A DNA stretch of 64,000 bases from Dehalococcoidia bacterium (GTDB lineage: Bacteria; Chloroflexota; Dehalococcoidia; Bin125), in the NCBI GenBank assembly GCA_022825855.1, contig JAJDWB010000008.1, positions 33,896-97,895 of the forward strand, given 5' to 3'. This document shows positions 1 to 8,255 of this stretch, piece after piece; the stretch's first letter is position 1; each line of letters opens with the position of its first letter. A program made the position numbers and the translations under genes. Below the pieces are notes generated by a model. That model was not told the DNA's origin and did no database searches. It saw only the letters and a list, made by a program, of their open reading frames with translations.

Positions 1-25
1 GGCCGTGCCGCTGGACGCGGCCTGA
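1..25 (+). CDS. 3' end of an upstream gene (partial)
   Basis: The first 25 bases read as AVPLDAA followed by TGA, 16 nt before the permease start. It is probably the end of the preceding gene of the same importer operon. In this family that gene is usually the ATP-binding subunit, but seven residues cannot identify it. Confidence 0.35.
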
Positions 26-41
26 CCCACACAGCAATGCC

Positions 42-890
42 ATGATCTCCGAACCGATCCCCGAACTGGACAGTCTCGACCCAGCCGAATCGCGGCGCGG
101 CAGGCTGTCGCGGCCCGATCTGCGTCCGGCGCTGGGCTGGGTGCTGCCGCCCTTGATTGCGCTGCTGCTGCTGGCCGTGGCGGTGGAGGTCTGGGTGCGG
201 CTCGGCGATGTCTCGATCTGGCTGATGCCGCGACCGACGGCAGTGATCGAGAACTTCTTCGTCGATTTCGGCCGCTACTTCAACGAGGGTCTGAAGACGC
301 TGGCCGTCTCGATGGGCGGCCTGGCGATCGGCACGGCGGCGGCGACGCTGCTGGCGGCCGGGGTAGCGCATTCCAACATCCTCGAGCGCGCCGTGCTGCC
401 AATCGCGATCATGGTCAAGGTGACGCCGGTTGTCGCCCTGATTCCGCTGTTCATCATCTGGCTGGGTCACGGCTGGAACCCAAAGATCGCGATTGCCGCG
501 CTGATCACCTACTTCCCCGTGCTGATCAACGCGATCGCCGGCTTCCGCGACATTGACCCTCGGATGCACGACTTCTTCCGCTCGGTCGACGCATCGACCT
601 GGGAGATTTTCCAGCACCTGCGGTTGCCGGCGGCGATTCCCTACCTGTTCGCCTCGCTGAAGATCTCCGTCACGCTGTCGCTGATCGGCGCAGTCGTGGC
701 CGAGTTCTTCCTCTCCGGACAGGGCGGGCTGGGCGCGGTGATCTGGATCGAACAGAACAACCTGCGGCTGGAGCAGGTCTTCGCGGCGGTCTTGATGCTG
801 ACCGTCCTGGGCGTCACGCTATCCACAGCCGTGGTCGTCGCCGAGCGACTCTTCTCCTGGCGTCTCGACCAACCCGTCACCGCCTCGTAA
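42..890 (+). CDS. ABC transporter permease, nitrate/sulfonate/thiamine-precursor type
   Basis: Inner-membrane permease of 282 residues with about six hydrophobic segments, the first near residues 30-52. A cytoplasmic EAA-type loop around residues 178-205 (SVDAST, then a conserved LPAAIPYLFASL stretch) is the contact site for the ATPase and marks the BPD_transp_1 family (SsuC, TauC, ThiX). It lies just upstream of a small gene and an NMT1/THI5-like binding-protein gene on the same strand, so the three probably form one importer operon. The substrate cannot be read from the sequence; sulfonates, nitrate, or pyrimidine or riboflavin precursors are all possible. Confidence 0.9.
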   Translation: MISEPIPELDSLDPAESRRGRLSRPDLRPALGWVLPPLIALLLLAVAVEVWVRLGDVSIWLMPRPTAVIENFFVDFGRYFNEGLKTLAVSMGGLAIGTAAATLLAAGVAHSNILERAVLPIAIMVKVTPVVALIPLFIIWLGHGWNPKIAIAALITYFPVLINAIAGFRDIDPRMHDFFRSVDASTWEIFQHLRLPAAIPYLFASLKISVTLSLIGAVVAEFFLSGQGGLGAVIWIEQNNLRLEQVFAAVLMLTVLGVTLSTAVVVAERLFSWRLDQPVTAS

Positions 891-910
891 GCTCAACCAG
901 TGGAGCAGCC

Positions 911-1186
911 ATGACCACGTCCGACCCGCCTGCCGACGACGCCGAGAACACCGACTACCGCCTGCCGCAACAGCAGGAAGCGCAGCAGGCGGACGCGGTC
1001 GTGATCAAGTTCTCGGCCGACGGACTGGTGCTCGAGCTGGAAGGCGACGACGTCGACCTGGGCACCGACCTGAAGGTGCGCAACGAGCACCGGCTGATCG
1101 CGGAGTTTCGCCGCGACGCGGTGGACGGCTGGTGGTACAAGTCCTCCGTGATCGCCGAGCCGCGGCGGATTGAGCCGGAGTCCTGA
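911..1186 (+). CDS. small protein of unknown function in ABC importer operon
   Basis: 91 residues, not recognised. The first 30 are Gln/Asp/Glu-rich and look disordered. The rest reads like a compact beta-rich domain (VVIKFSADGLVLEL, then RNEHRLIAEF and DGWWYKSSVI). There is no signal peptide or membrane segment, so it is probably cytoplasmic. A GGAG lies 8 nt upstream of the ATG. It sits 20 nt after the permease and before the binding protein, and is likely co-transcribed. No function can be assigned. Confidence 0.7.
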   Translation: MTTSDPPADDAENTDYRLPQQQEAQQADAVVIKFSADGLVLELEGDDVDLGTDLKVRNEHRLIAEFRRDAVDGWWYKSSVIAEPRRIEPES

Positions 1187-1339
1187 CCGCTCCGAATCGG
1201 CGAACTTGCCCCAATTCTTCGCCATTCATAAGCTGTGGACGGTCGCTATCGCCGCGGCAACCCCGTGGAAGCGGCTCCGGCTAGCCGGCCCGGCCATATG
1301 AACTGCCCGGCATCCGACCAGCCCAGGAGCCCAGCGCCC

Positions 1340-2380
1340 ATGCCCACGTTCGCCGTTTCCATTCGCAAGCCACTCGCCCTCGCGTTTGCCGCCGTCGCCG
1401 CGGCCGCGATTGCCTTCAGCGTCGCCTGTTCCGGCGACGACTCCGACGAGCTGCTGTCGATGACCTACATGGGCGGCTTCGTGCCGCAGGCCAACCTGCC
1501 CTTCGTGGCGGTCTACGTCGCCGAGGAGCAGGGCTTCTTCGCCGACGAGGGCCTCGAGGTCGACATCCAGCACGCCGGCTTCACCGGCAGCCACAAGAGC
1601 CTGATCCTGGCCGGCGAGATCGACATCACGACGTTGCCCGCCTCGGAGATGCTGCAAGTCCGAGCCAACTCCGGCGCTCCGTACGTCGCGGTGATGCTCT
1701 TCGGTCAGCGGGGCGACTTCGGCTACGCCGTGCTCAATTCCTCCGGGATTTCCTCGCCCGCCGACTTCGCCGGACGCAACGTCGGCTTCAAGGGCATCGT
1801 GCAGTCCGAGTTCCACGCGATGCTGGCCGCGCACGACCTGACGACCGACGACATGAACATGATCGACGTCGGCTTCAATCCGGTCGTGCTGGTCGAGCAG
1901 CAGGTCGATGTCTATCCCGTCTTCCTCTCCAACGAGCCCGACACTCTGTCCCGCAACCTGAACCAGGAGATTACGGTGTTCGAGGCCGCCGACTACGGCG
2001 TGCCCACCCTCGGCGTGGTCTACCTGGTGACCGAGGAGTACCTCGAGGACGAGACGAACCGCGAGAAGCTGGAGCGCTTCCTGCGGGCGACGGTGCGCGC
2101 GTTCGAGTTCGCGATCGAAGATCCGGCGGCGGCGATCGAGTCAACCGAGGCGTTCCTCGCCGAAGACCCGCCGCCCGACCTGGTCCACGAGCGCTTCATC
2201 CTCGACACCGAACTGGAGAACGCGCTGAGCGACCTGACCCGCGCCAACGGCGTCGGCTGGTTCACCCAGCAGCAGTTCCGGGCGCTGACCGACGTGCTGC
2301 TCGAGTACGGCGCGCTGGAGAACGACATCGACCTCGAGCAGGCGCTCGACCGGTCGTTCCTTGAGAGCATCCATCGCTAG
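1340..2380 (+). CDS. ABC transporter substrate-binding lipoprotein (NMT1/THI5/SsuA-like)
   Basis: Extracytoplasmic solute-binding protein of 346 residues. I chose the ATG at 1340 because it begins a classic lipoprotein signal (basic MPTFAVSIRK, an Ala-rich core, then FSVAC with lipobox Cys30) and has AGGAG upstream. An in-frame ATG at 1235 would add 35 non-conserved residues. The mature part follows the periplasmic-binding type II fold of the NMT1/THI5 family: FVAVYVAEEQGFFADEGL near the N-terminus, then a GEIDITTLPASE segment. It presumably delivers substrate to the permease at 42-890. The ligand is unknown. Confidence 0.88.
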   Translation: MPTFAVSIRKPLALAFAAVAAAAIAFSVACSGDDSDELLSMTYMGGFVPQANLPFVAVYVAEEQGFFADEGLEVDIQHAGFTGSHKSLILAGEIDITTLPASEMLQVRANSGAPYVAVMLFGQRGDFGYAVLNSSGISSPADFAGRNVGFKGIVQSEFHAMLAAHDLTTDDMNMIDVGFNPVVLVEQQVDVYPVFLSNEPDTLSRNLNQEITVFEAADYGVPTLGVVYLVTEEYLEDETNREKLERFLRATVRAFEFAIEDPAAAIESTEAFLAEDPPPDLVHERFILDTELENALSDLTRANGVGWFTQQQFRALTDVLLEYGALENDIDLEQALDRSFLESIHR

Positions 2381-2400
2381 GACGCTGGTCGGATGGGAAG

Positions 2401-2440
2401 GCCCTCACCCTAACCCTCTCCCTCAGGGAGAGGGGATCGG
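2401..2440. repeat. GC-rich palindromic repeat / possible bidirectional terminator
   Basis: CCCTCTCCCT (2414-2423) and AGGGAGAGGG (2425-2434) form a perfect 10-bp hairpin around one base, preceded by GCCCTCACCCTAAC. That flank reappears in reverse orientation near 32187-32201, so this is a dispersed family. It lies between convergent genes and could terminate both, though there is no T-tract. Confidence 0.7.
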
Positions 2441-2470
2441 AGAGCCGAAGGACTGGTTGTCCGTGTCTGG

Positions 2471-2968
2471 CTAGGCGCGGGTGCGCAGGAATTTTTCCTG
2501 GCCCGGGGTCGGCTTGTCGTCCGGGTAGTGCAGCTTCTTGAGTTCCGGTCGGCGCGGGTAGATGTGGACGGCGTCCCAGCCGCAGGACTGCTCGCAGAGC
2601 CGGCAGCCGGTGCAGTTCTTCTCGATCACCACGGCCTGGCCGAAGAAGTCCGAGGCGGCGTCGGTGAAGTCGAGCTCGAGCGCGTCGAAGGGGCAGACGT
2701 TGATGCAGATCTCGCAGCCCGAGCCGATGCACTTGTCGGCGTCAACCTCGGCCTTGGGCCACTCCTTCTTGGCGAACTTGCGGCAGATGTCGCCGTCGTC
2801 GTCGAGGATGCACTCGACAGGGCAGACCGCGCCGCAGGCGCCGCAATCGATGCAGAGCGCCGGGTCGATGTAGTGGATCGCGTTGCGCTCGCCCCAGATC
2901 GCATTGGTGGGGCAGCGGTTGGTGCAGGCCGTACAGCCGATGCAGGTTTCAACGATGTCGTAGGCCAC
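2471..2968 (-). CDS. poly-[4Fe-4S] ferredoxin
   Basis: Cytoplasmic electron carrier of about 165 residues with four Cys clusters: CIGCTACTNRC, CIDCGACGAVC, a variant CIGSGCEICINVC, and CTGCRLCEQSC. That is enough ligands for up to four [4Fe-4S] centres, more than the two of a simple bacterial ferredoxin. The start is taken as GTG 2968, which has GAGGAG 6 nt upstream. The ATG at 3004 lies next to a TATAAT box and is probably not transcribed. The gene stands alone, so its redox partners are unknown. Confidence 0.85.
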   Translation of the reverse strand: MAYDIVETCIGCTACTNRCPTNAIWGERNAIHYIDPALCIDCGACGAVCPVECILDDDGDICRKFAKKEWPKAEVDADKCIGSGCEICINVCPFDALELDFTDAASDFFGQAVVIEKNCTGCRLCEQSCGWDAVHIYPRRPELKKLHYPDDKPTPGQEKFLRTRA

Positions 2969-3005
2969 AACCGGCTCCTCTGCACTCCCGTTGCATACTC
3001 GCACG

Positions 3006-3035
3006 ATTATATCCGCCGCGTGAAGCAGCGTTCAA
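3006..3035 (-). promoter_or_regulatory. sigma-70-type promoter of the ferredoxin gene
   Basis: On the minus strand a perfect TATAAT (3006-3011) is preceded, with an 18-nt spacer, by TTGAAC (3030-3035). Transcription would begin near 2999, about 30 nt before the GTG start. This supports GTG over the upstream ATG. Confidence 0.65.
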
Positions 3036-3075
3036 TCAACGCCGAAACCGATCATCCCCCCGCGCCGATTGCTCG

Positions 3076-3081
3076 TATAGT
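3076..3081 (+). promoter_or_regulatory. -10 box of the PPC-domain lipoprotein gene
   Basis: TATAGT lies 31 nt before the ATG at 3113 and is divergent from the ferredoxin promoter. No convincing -35 is visible. Confidence 0.45.
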
Positions 3082-3112
3082 GAACGTGAGGCGGTTGGGA
3101 TTGGTATTCACT

Positions 3113-4471
3113 ATGCAACGCACGTTCCTGCGTGGCCCTCGGGCCGTCCTGGTCTTCGTCCTGGGATTGGCCCTTGTGTCCGCGATCGCCGTCGCCTGCA
3201 GCGACGACGGCCCCGACACGGCCGATGTCGAGCAAGCCGAACAAACCCAGCAAGCCCAGCAGTCGGCCCAGCCCGAGCAGCAGGCGGAGCCGATCGACGC
3301 CGCCCAGCAGCAGGCTGCCGCACAACCGGAGCCGCAGGCGGCCGCCGAGCAGCAAGCGGTCCAGGAGCAGAGTCAACCCGCCGAACAGGCCGAGCCGGAG
3401 CAGGCCGCGGAGCAGCAGTCGGCGAGCGACACGCCGGTCAGCGATCCCGACCGCGACACGCTGATCGAGGGCGAACTGTTCGCCTCGTCGATCGGCCCGG
3501 AGGAGACCGAGCGGCAGTTCCGCTTCGAGGCGGCGACCGGCGCCTGGCTGCGCATCTTCGTCGACGGCAAGGGCGGCATGGACCCGATCGTCACGTTGCT
3601 CGACCCCGAGGGGGTGGAAGTCGGCGTCAACGACGACCTCTCCTCGACTAACCGCGACTCGCTGCTGATCGCGCAGGTGCCGGCCGAGGGCCTGCAGTTC
3701 ATCCGCGTGCAGCCGTTCGATTCCAACAGCCGCGGCGACTTCATCATCCAGGTCCAGACGCTGACCATCGGCGCGGACGACGACAACGCGATCATCTCGG
3801 TCGGCTCCAGCACCGACGGCCGGCTCAACACGCCCGGCGACATCGACGTGTTCGAGTTCCATGTGGACCTCGGTCAGCAGGTGTTTGTGTTGGTTGACGG
3901 CGACACCGGCGTGGACGTGTTCGCGCAGGTCTTCCAACCGGGCGGCGACCTGCTGCAGATCGACGACGATGGCGGCCACGGTCTCGATTCCGAGATTTAC
4001 TTCACCGCCGAGACCGCCGGCCTCTGGCGGATCGAGGTCTGGCCGGCCTCGAACAAGGTCGGCCAACGCCAACTGATCGGCGCCTACCGGGTGACGGTGG
4101 AGGAAGGTCTGCCGACCAGCGCCGTCACCGAGGCGGTCGCGGGCGACCTGGCCGCTGCGGCGCTGACTTTCCTCGAGGCGCTGCGCAGCGGCGACCCGCT
4201 GACGATCCTCGCGCTGGCCGGACCCGAAGCGCTGACGATCTGGGGCTGGGACGACGCCGAGGACGTGAGCCGCGACATCCAGAAGCTGCAATCGATCTCG
4301 CTGGGCGGCGAGATCCTGCAGACCGTGTCGTTCGGCGACGTCCTGCACACGTCCCGCAGCCGGGTCTACTTCCAGTTCAGCGAAGACGACTGGATGCGCT
4401 TCGAGCTGATCCAGCTCGGCGGCCGCTGGCTGGTCGACGACTGGGCGCACAGCATCGGCCCGCCGAGCTGA
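3113..4471 (+). CDS. secreted lipoprotein: Gln-rich linker, two PPC-like domains, NTF2-like C-terminus
   Basis: 452 residues, anchored outside the membrane. Residues 1-29 are a lipoprotein signal (SAIAVAC, Cys29). Residues ~35-115 are an Ala/Gln/Glu low-complexity linker. Two beta-sandwich units of the bacterial pre-peptidase C-terminal type follow (~120-230 and ~235-330); both have the typical D-P-x-V/FxQV and late aromatic-GxW/Fxhxhx pattern. The last ~110 residues (LTFLEALRSGDPLTIL ... RWLVDDW) resemble an NTF2/SnoaL-like domain. An open frame continues upstream, but the ATG at 3113 starts the signal peptide. It is probably a cell-surface binding protein; the ligand is unknown. Confidence 0.75.
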   Translation: MQRTFLRGPRAVLVFVLGLALVSAIAVACSDDGPDTADVEQAEQTQQAQQSAQPEQQAEPIDAAQQQAAAQPEPQAAAEQQAVQEQSQPAEQAEPEQAAEQQSASDTPVSDPDRDTLIEGELFASSIGPEETERQFRFEAATGAWLRIFVDGKGGMDPIVTLLDPEGVEVGVNDDLSSTNRDSLLIAQVPAEGLQFIRVQPFDSNSRGDFIIQVQTLTIGADDDNAIISVGSSTDGRLNTPGDIDVFEFHVDLGQQVFVLVDGDTGVDVFAQVFQPGGDLLQIDDDGGHGLDSEIYFTAETAGLWRIEVWPASNKVGQRQLIGAYRVTVEEGLPTSAVTEAVAGDLAAAALTFLEALRSGDPLTILALAGPEALTIWGWDDAEDVSRDIQKLQSISLGGEILQTVSFGDVLHTSRSRVYFQFSEDDWMRFELIQLGGRWLVDDWAHSIGPPS

Positions 4472-4561
4472 CGCATCCTGGACCGATTCCTCGCTCCACC
4501 TGCTGATATCGTCACGGAGTATCTCGCACGCACCCGTCCCCCTGCAGGTGGAGCAGACGCC

Positions 4562-5008
4562 ATGACCGAACAGCCGCACGACGCCGAGGGCCCGCTCGAC
4601 GAGGTCATCGTGATGACCAACGGCGCAGACGCCGACTGGTCCAACCATCGCTCCGGGATGTCGATCCAGTTCGGCGTCTCGGGCGACCTCTCCGGTTCCA
4701 GCCAGGTGTTCATGACACGGCAGAAGATTCCCCCCGGGATGTACTCGACGCCGCACTGGCACGTCAACTGCGAGACCGCGATCTATGTCCTGCAGGGTCC
4801 GGTCGAGATGACCTACGGCGAGCAACTGGAACACAAGCACCGCTGCGAGAGCGGCGACTTCCTCTTCGTGCCGCCGCGCTCGATCCACCAGCTCAGCAAT
4901 CCGCTCAGCGACCGCGAGGCCGAGGTCGTGCTCTGCCGCAACGCCGCCGAGGAGATCGTGGCCGAGGTCGACATCCCCGGCGCGCCGGGCTGCTCGCCGG
5001 CCGAATAG
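4562..5008 (+). CDS. cupin-domain protein
   Basis: Single-domain cupin of 148 residues. The metal-binding motif is visible as His65, His67, Glu71 in cupin motif 1 (STPHWHVNCETAIYVLQG) and His109 in motif 2 (GDFLFVPPRSIHQL). These four ligands usually hold Fe, Mn or Zn in small dioxygenases, isomerases or ligand sensors. GGAG lies 8 nt upstream of the ATG. It is a single gene convergent with the GltD-like gene. The substrate is not predictable. Confidence 0.85.
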   Translation: MTEQPHDAEGPLDEVIVMTNGADADWSNHRSGMSIQFGVSGDLSGSSQVFMTRQKIPPGMYSTPHWHVNCETAIYVLQGPVEMTYGEQLEHKHRCESGDFLFVPPRSIHQLSNPLSDREAEVVLCRNAAEEIVAEVDIPGAPGCSPAE

Positions 5009-5047
5009 CGCTGTTCAGATCCAGGGGTCCGAAGGACGACCGCTCAG

Positions 5048-6541
5048 TTAGCCGGCGGCCATCGCCAGCGCACGCTCCGACTGCAGGTCCGCCAGGTACT
5101 CGAGCATGGCCGGGATCGCGGCGTGCGCCCCGGCAAGCGCCGTGACCACCAGGTCGGCTCCGATCACGTTGTCGCCGCCGGCAAAGACGCCCGGGCGGGA
5201 CGTGCGGCCATGCTCATCGACCAGCACTTCGCCCCAGTCGTTGACATCGATGCCCGAATCCCCGTAGACCTCGCGCCCCACGTCGTAGCCGACGGCGACG
5301 ACGAAGGCGTCGCAGTCGATCACGAACTCCGAGCCCGGCAGCGGCGTCGGGCGGCGGCGGCCGCTCTCGTCCGGTTCGCCCAGGCTCATGCGCACGCACT
5401 CGACGCCGACCACGGCGCCGTCGCGCTTGATCAGACCGACGGGCGTTGTCAGGTACTCGAAGATCACGCCCTCCTCGCGGGCGTGGCGGCGTTCCTCCTC
5501 GCGGCCCATCATCTCGTTCTCGGTCCGCCGGTAGAGCAGCGTGACCTGCTCCGCGCCCAGCCGCACCGCCGAGCGCACGCAGTCCATCGACGTATCGCCG
5601 CCGCCAACCACGACGACGTTGCGGCCGACATCGGGCGCCGACCACAGGGCCGACGGCAATTGGTCGTCGCTGAGATTGGCGCGGACCAGGAACTCGGTCG
5701 CGCTGTAGACCCGGGCCAACCGCTCGCCGTCCAGTCCGAGACGCTTGCCCACGCTCGCGCCGTGGCCGAGGAACACGGCGTCGTACTGGGACAGCGCGGT
5801 CCAGTCGACGTCGACGCCGACGCGGGTATCGAAGCGGAACTCGACCCCGGCCTGGCAGAGCGCCTCTGCCTTCTCGTCGACGATGTCCTTGGCGGTCTTG
5901 AAGTTGGGAATGCCGTAGCGCAGCACACCGCCGGCCGAGGGCCAGGCCTCGAACACGGTCACCGAGTGTCCGGCGGCGCGCATCTGCTCGGCCACGGCCA
6001 GACCCGCCGGTCCGGCGCCGACCACGGCCACTTGCTGTCCGCTCTCGTGCTCCGGCGCGGGCACGGGGAAACCGCCGCGCTGCTTGCGGTCCCAGTCGCC
6101 GAGGAAGGCTTCCAGCTTGCCGATCGCGACCGGTTTGGCGTTCTTGCCGATCACGCAGACGCCTTCGCAGAGCGCCTCCTGCGGACACAGGCGGCCGCAG
6201 AGCTCGGGCATCTCCGAGGTCTGGCGGAAGATGGCCGCGGCGTCGGCCAGCTTGCCCAGTTCGAGAAAGGCGAGCGCGCCGGGAATGTCGTTGTCGATCG
6301 GACAGGCCTGGGTACAGGGCGCAGCGGGACACTGGATGCAGCGCTGAGCCTCGAACATCGCCGGGCCGGCGGTGTAGCCGAAGTAGACCTCATCCCAGTT
6401 GTGGATGCGGTCGTGCGGCGTCTGCTTGGTTACGTGGTGCGGGGGAATGCGCAATCGCTGACGGCGGTCAATGGGTTGACCGGCGCGGGTGAGTTGCTGC
6501 TTGCGGGCCCGTTTCGGCGGCTGTTCCGTCTCGTCGGACAT
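5048..6541 (-). CDS. NADPH-dependent glutamate synthase small subunit-like oxidoreductase
   Basis: About 497 residues with the GltD architecture. An N-terminal Fe-S domain (CIQCPAAPCTQACP and later CGRLCPQEALCEGVC) is followed by an FAD Rossmann motif (VAVVGAGPAGLAVA) and an NADPH-binding VVVVGGGDTSMDC. It would pass electrons from NADPH through FAD and Fe-S to a partner. No glutamate synthase large subunit is nearby, so it may serve another acceptor, as many stand-alone GltD paralogues do. A GTG at 6553 is an alternative start. A TAGTAT box at 6586-6591 may be its -10, divergent from the SirB1 gene. Confidence 0.85.
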   Translation of the reverse strand: MSDETEQPPKRARKQQLTRAGQPIDRRQRLRIPPHHVTKQTPHDRIHNWDEVYFGYTAGPAMFEAQRCIQCPAAPCTQACPIDNDIPGALAFLELGKLADAAAIFRQTSEMPELCGRLCPQEALCEGVCVIGKNAKPVAIGKLEAFLGDWDRKQRGGFPVPAPEHESGQQVAVVGAGPAGLAVAEQMRAAGHSVTVFEAWPSAGGVLRYGIPNFKTAKDIVDEKAEALCQAGVEFRFDTRVGVDVDWTALSQYDAVFLGHGASVGKRLGLDGERLARVYSATEFLVRANLSDDQLPSALWSAPDVGRNVVVVGGGDTSMDCVRSAVRLGAEQVTLLYRRTENEMMGREEERRHAREEGVIFEYLTTPVGLIKRDGAVVGVECVRMSLGEPDESGRRRPTPLPGSEFVIDCDAFVVAVGYDVGREVYGDSGIDVNDWGEVLVDEHGRTSRPGVFAGGDNVIGADLVVTALAGAHAAIPAMLEYLADLQSERALAMAAG

Positions 6542-6617
6542 CTCAGCCCACACGCCTCTCGCTCTGAACCGTGCGACTCGCTTCCATACTACGCCCGAAG
6601 AGCCCTCCGTTGCCTGC

Positions 6618-6623
6618 TAGCCT
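6618..6623 (+). promoter_or_regulatory. -10 box for leaderless SirB1-family gene
   Basis: TAGCCT, then six bases, then the ATG at 6630. There is no Shine-Dalgarno sequence, so transcription would start at or next to the start codon. Confidence 0.5.
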
Positions 6624-6629
6624 CGAAAC

Positions 6630-7502
6630 ATGGCCGAGGACCTGGAGCAACGTTTGGTAAAACCTGACGATCTTCGTCTGGCCAGGCAGTTCGGCGTGCT
6701 GGCCAGGGGCAATCCGCGCGCGATCCGGCTCGATCTCTGCTGCTTCCTGATCGGGCGGATCGTCGATCCCAGCTTCGACCAGTTCGCCGCCCAGGCCCGC
6801 CTCGATCAACTCGCCGGCGAGGTCCGCGATCTTGACGCGTCGTCGGTGGCGGCGCGGGTGGAGAGTCTCTGCCGCGTGCTGTTCCAGGAGCACGAGTTCC
6901 GCGGCGATACGGACACCTACTACGAACCCGGGAATTGCTGCCTGCACTCGATCCTCGAGAGCGGGCAGGGCATGCCGATCACGCTGGCCGTGTTGATGAT
7001 CGAAGTCGGCCGGCGCGCCGGACTGGAACTGCAGGGCGTGGGAGCGCCCTTCCACTTCCTGGTCAAGTACCACGACCCGGAGAGCGACTCCGAGCGATTC
7101 CTCGATCCGTTTCACGGCGGCCGGGAGATCGACCGGCAGGCGCTGGTCGATCGCTGGCGCGCGGCCCACCGCGGCGCGGGTCCCGAGCCCGAATCGTTCC
7201 TCGCCGCAGTAACCAAGCGGCAGATCCTGCAGCGCATCCTGACCAACCTCAAGGGTGCCGGCGTGCGCAAGCGCGACTACGACGCCGCGATTGCCGCGAC
7301 CGACTTCCTGCTCGCGCTCTCGCCCTGGTCGCTGGAGGAGCGCCGCGACCGCGGCCTGCTCTGCTTCCAGACCGGTCAATACATCGAGGCGCTCGACGAC
7401 CTGCTGCAGTACCAGGAGCACGCCGGCGACGCGCCCGACACGGGCCGCGTCGCCGAAGTGATCGAGCGCGTCCGCAGCCGGATCGCGGAAGCGGGCCGCT
7501 GA
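6630..7502 (+). CDS. SirB1-family protein, transglutaminase-like core with TPR-like tail
   Basis: 290 residues. The Transglut_core2 signature NCCLHSILESGQGMPITLAV and the following GAPFHFLV keep a Cys (103/104) and His142 in the expected catalytic-like places. The C-terminal ~80 residues are helical and TPR-like (AIAATDFLLALSPWSLEERRDRGLLCF). This fits the SirB1/YchA family, found widely in bacteria with no settled biochemical role. No signal peptide is present. It is transcribed divergently from the GltD-like gene. Confidence 0.85.
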   Translation: MAEDLEQRLVKPDDLRLARQFGVLARGNPRAIRLDLCCFLIGRIVDPSFDQFAAQARLDQLAGEVRDLDASSVAARVESLCRVLFQEHEFRGDTDTYYEPGNCCLHSILESGQGMPITLAVLMIEVGRRAGLELQGVGAPFHFLVKYHDPESDSERFLDPFHGGREIDRQALVDRWRAAHRGAGPEPESFLAAVTKRQILQRILTNLKGAGVRKRDYDAAIAATDFLLALSPWSLEERRDRGLLCFQTGQYIEALDDLLQYQEHAGDAPDTGRVAEVIERVRSRIAEAGR

Positions 7503-7654
7503 GACCGCTGCGGCCCTCCGACGGCTGTTCCGCACTCCACAACCGGCGGAACCGATCCGGTATATTCAGTCATAGTGTTCGCCGGGAATGCTGCAACCGG
7601 TGGCATGCTCTCATTCTTCATCCGATCATCTCGCAGCCTGAGAAACCCAGGGGA

Positions 7655-8176
7655 ATGGCCAACGCAACAGCCTTGCGCAGCGTCAACGGCGCTGTGCCGA
7701 ACACCAATGTGCCTGCCCATGCCTTCCGTCACGTCCACGACGAACTGCGCTACCGCACCGCAGACGGCCCGTCGTTCCGTGACATCACCGAAGCGGTGCG
7801 AGACATCGTGCAGCGCTCCGGGATCGGCTTCGGACAGGTCTCGGTGTTCTCACAGCACACGACGGCTGCCATCATCTTGCAGGAGCACGAACCGCTGCTC
7901 CTCGACGACCTGCGGGATCGTCTCATGGCGTGGGCGCCGCCCGGCGACTACTACCGCCATAACGACTTCGAGATCCGCACCGTCAACATGCACGAGAACG
8001 AGCCCGAGAACGGTCACTCGCATGTCCAGCACATGATGCTGGGCACGTCAGAGACGATTCCCGTGCTCGGCGGCGACATGCACATCGGCGAGTTTCAATC
8101 GATCTTCCTGGTCGAACTCGACGAATCGCGCGATCGCTGCGTGAGCGTGACGGTGCTCGGAGTCCCGGACGAGTAA
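7655..8176 (+). CDS. YjbQ/UPF0047 family protein
   Basis: 173 residues. The family hallmarks are present: GQVSVFSQHTTAAIILQEHE near residues 60-80, a HSHVQHMMLG stretch, and GEFQSIFLVELD close to the C-terminus. The His residues in the second motif are the conserved putative metal ligands. Some members show weak thiamine phosphate synthase activity, but the physiological role is unsettled. A TATATT box at 7561-7566 could be the -10, and AGGGG directly precedes the ATG. A strong terminator follows at 8211-8238. Confidence 0.85.
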   Translation: MANATALRSVNGAVPNTNVPAHAFRHVHDELRYRTADGPSFRDITEAVRDIVQRSGIGFGQVSVFSQHTTAAIILQEHEPLLLDDLRDRLMAWAPPGDYYRHNDFEIRTVNMHENEPENGHSHVQHMMLGTSETIPVLGGDMHIGEFQSIFLVELDESRDRCVSVTVLGVPDE

Positions 8177-8210
8177 TCCGGGGGCAACGCCCGCAACAGG
8201 ACCCAACCGC

Positions 8211-8238
8211 GACCGCCCCGGCGTCTGCCGGGGCGGTC
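8211..8238 (+). terminator. intrinsic terminator after the YjbQ-family gene
   Basis: GACCGCCCCGGC and GCCGGGGCGGTC form a perfect 12-bp stem with the four-base loop GTCT, followed by GTTCGT. It ends the YjbQ transcript just before the TATACT box of the next gene. Confidence 0.8.
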
Positions 8239-8243
8239 GTTCG

Positions 8244-8249
8244 TATACT
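8244..8249 (+). promoter_or_regulatory. -10 box for leaderless MidA-family gene
   Basis: TATACT, then CGACCC, then the ATG at 8256. There is no ribosome binding site, so the transcript probably begins at the start codon. Confidence 0.65.
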
Positions 8250-8255
8250 CGACCC

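Noticed and set aside
2471..3004. ATG at 3004 as the ferredoxin start
   Set aside because: It lies 2 nt from a perfect TATAAT and upstream of the predicted transcription start, while GTG 2968 has a strong GAGGAG.
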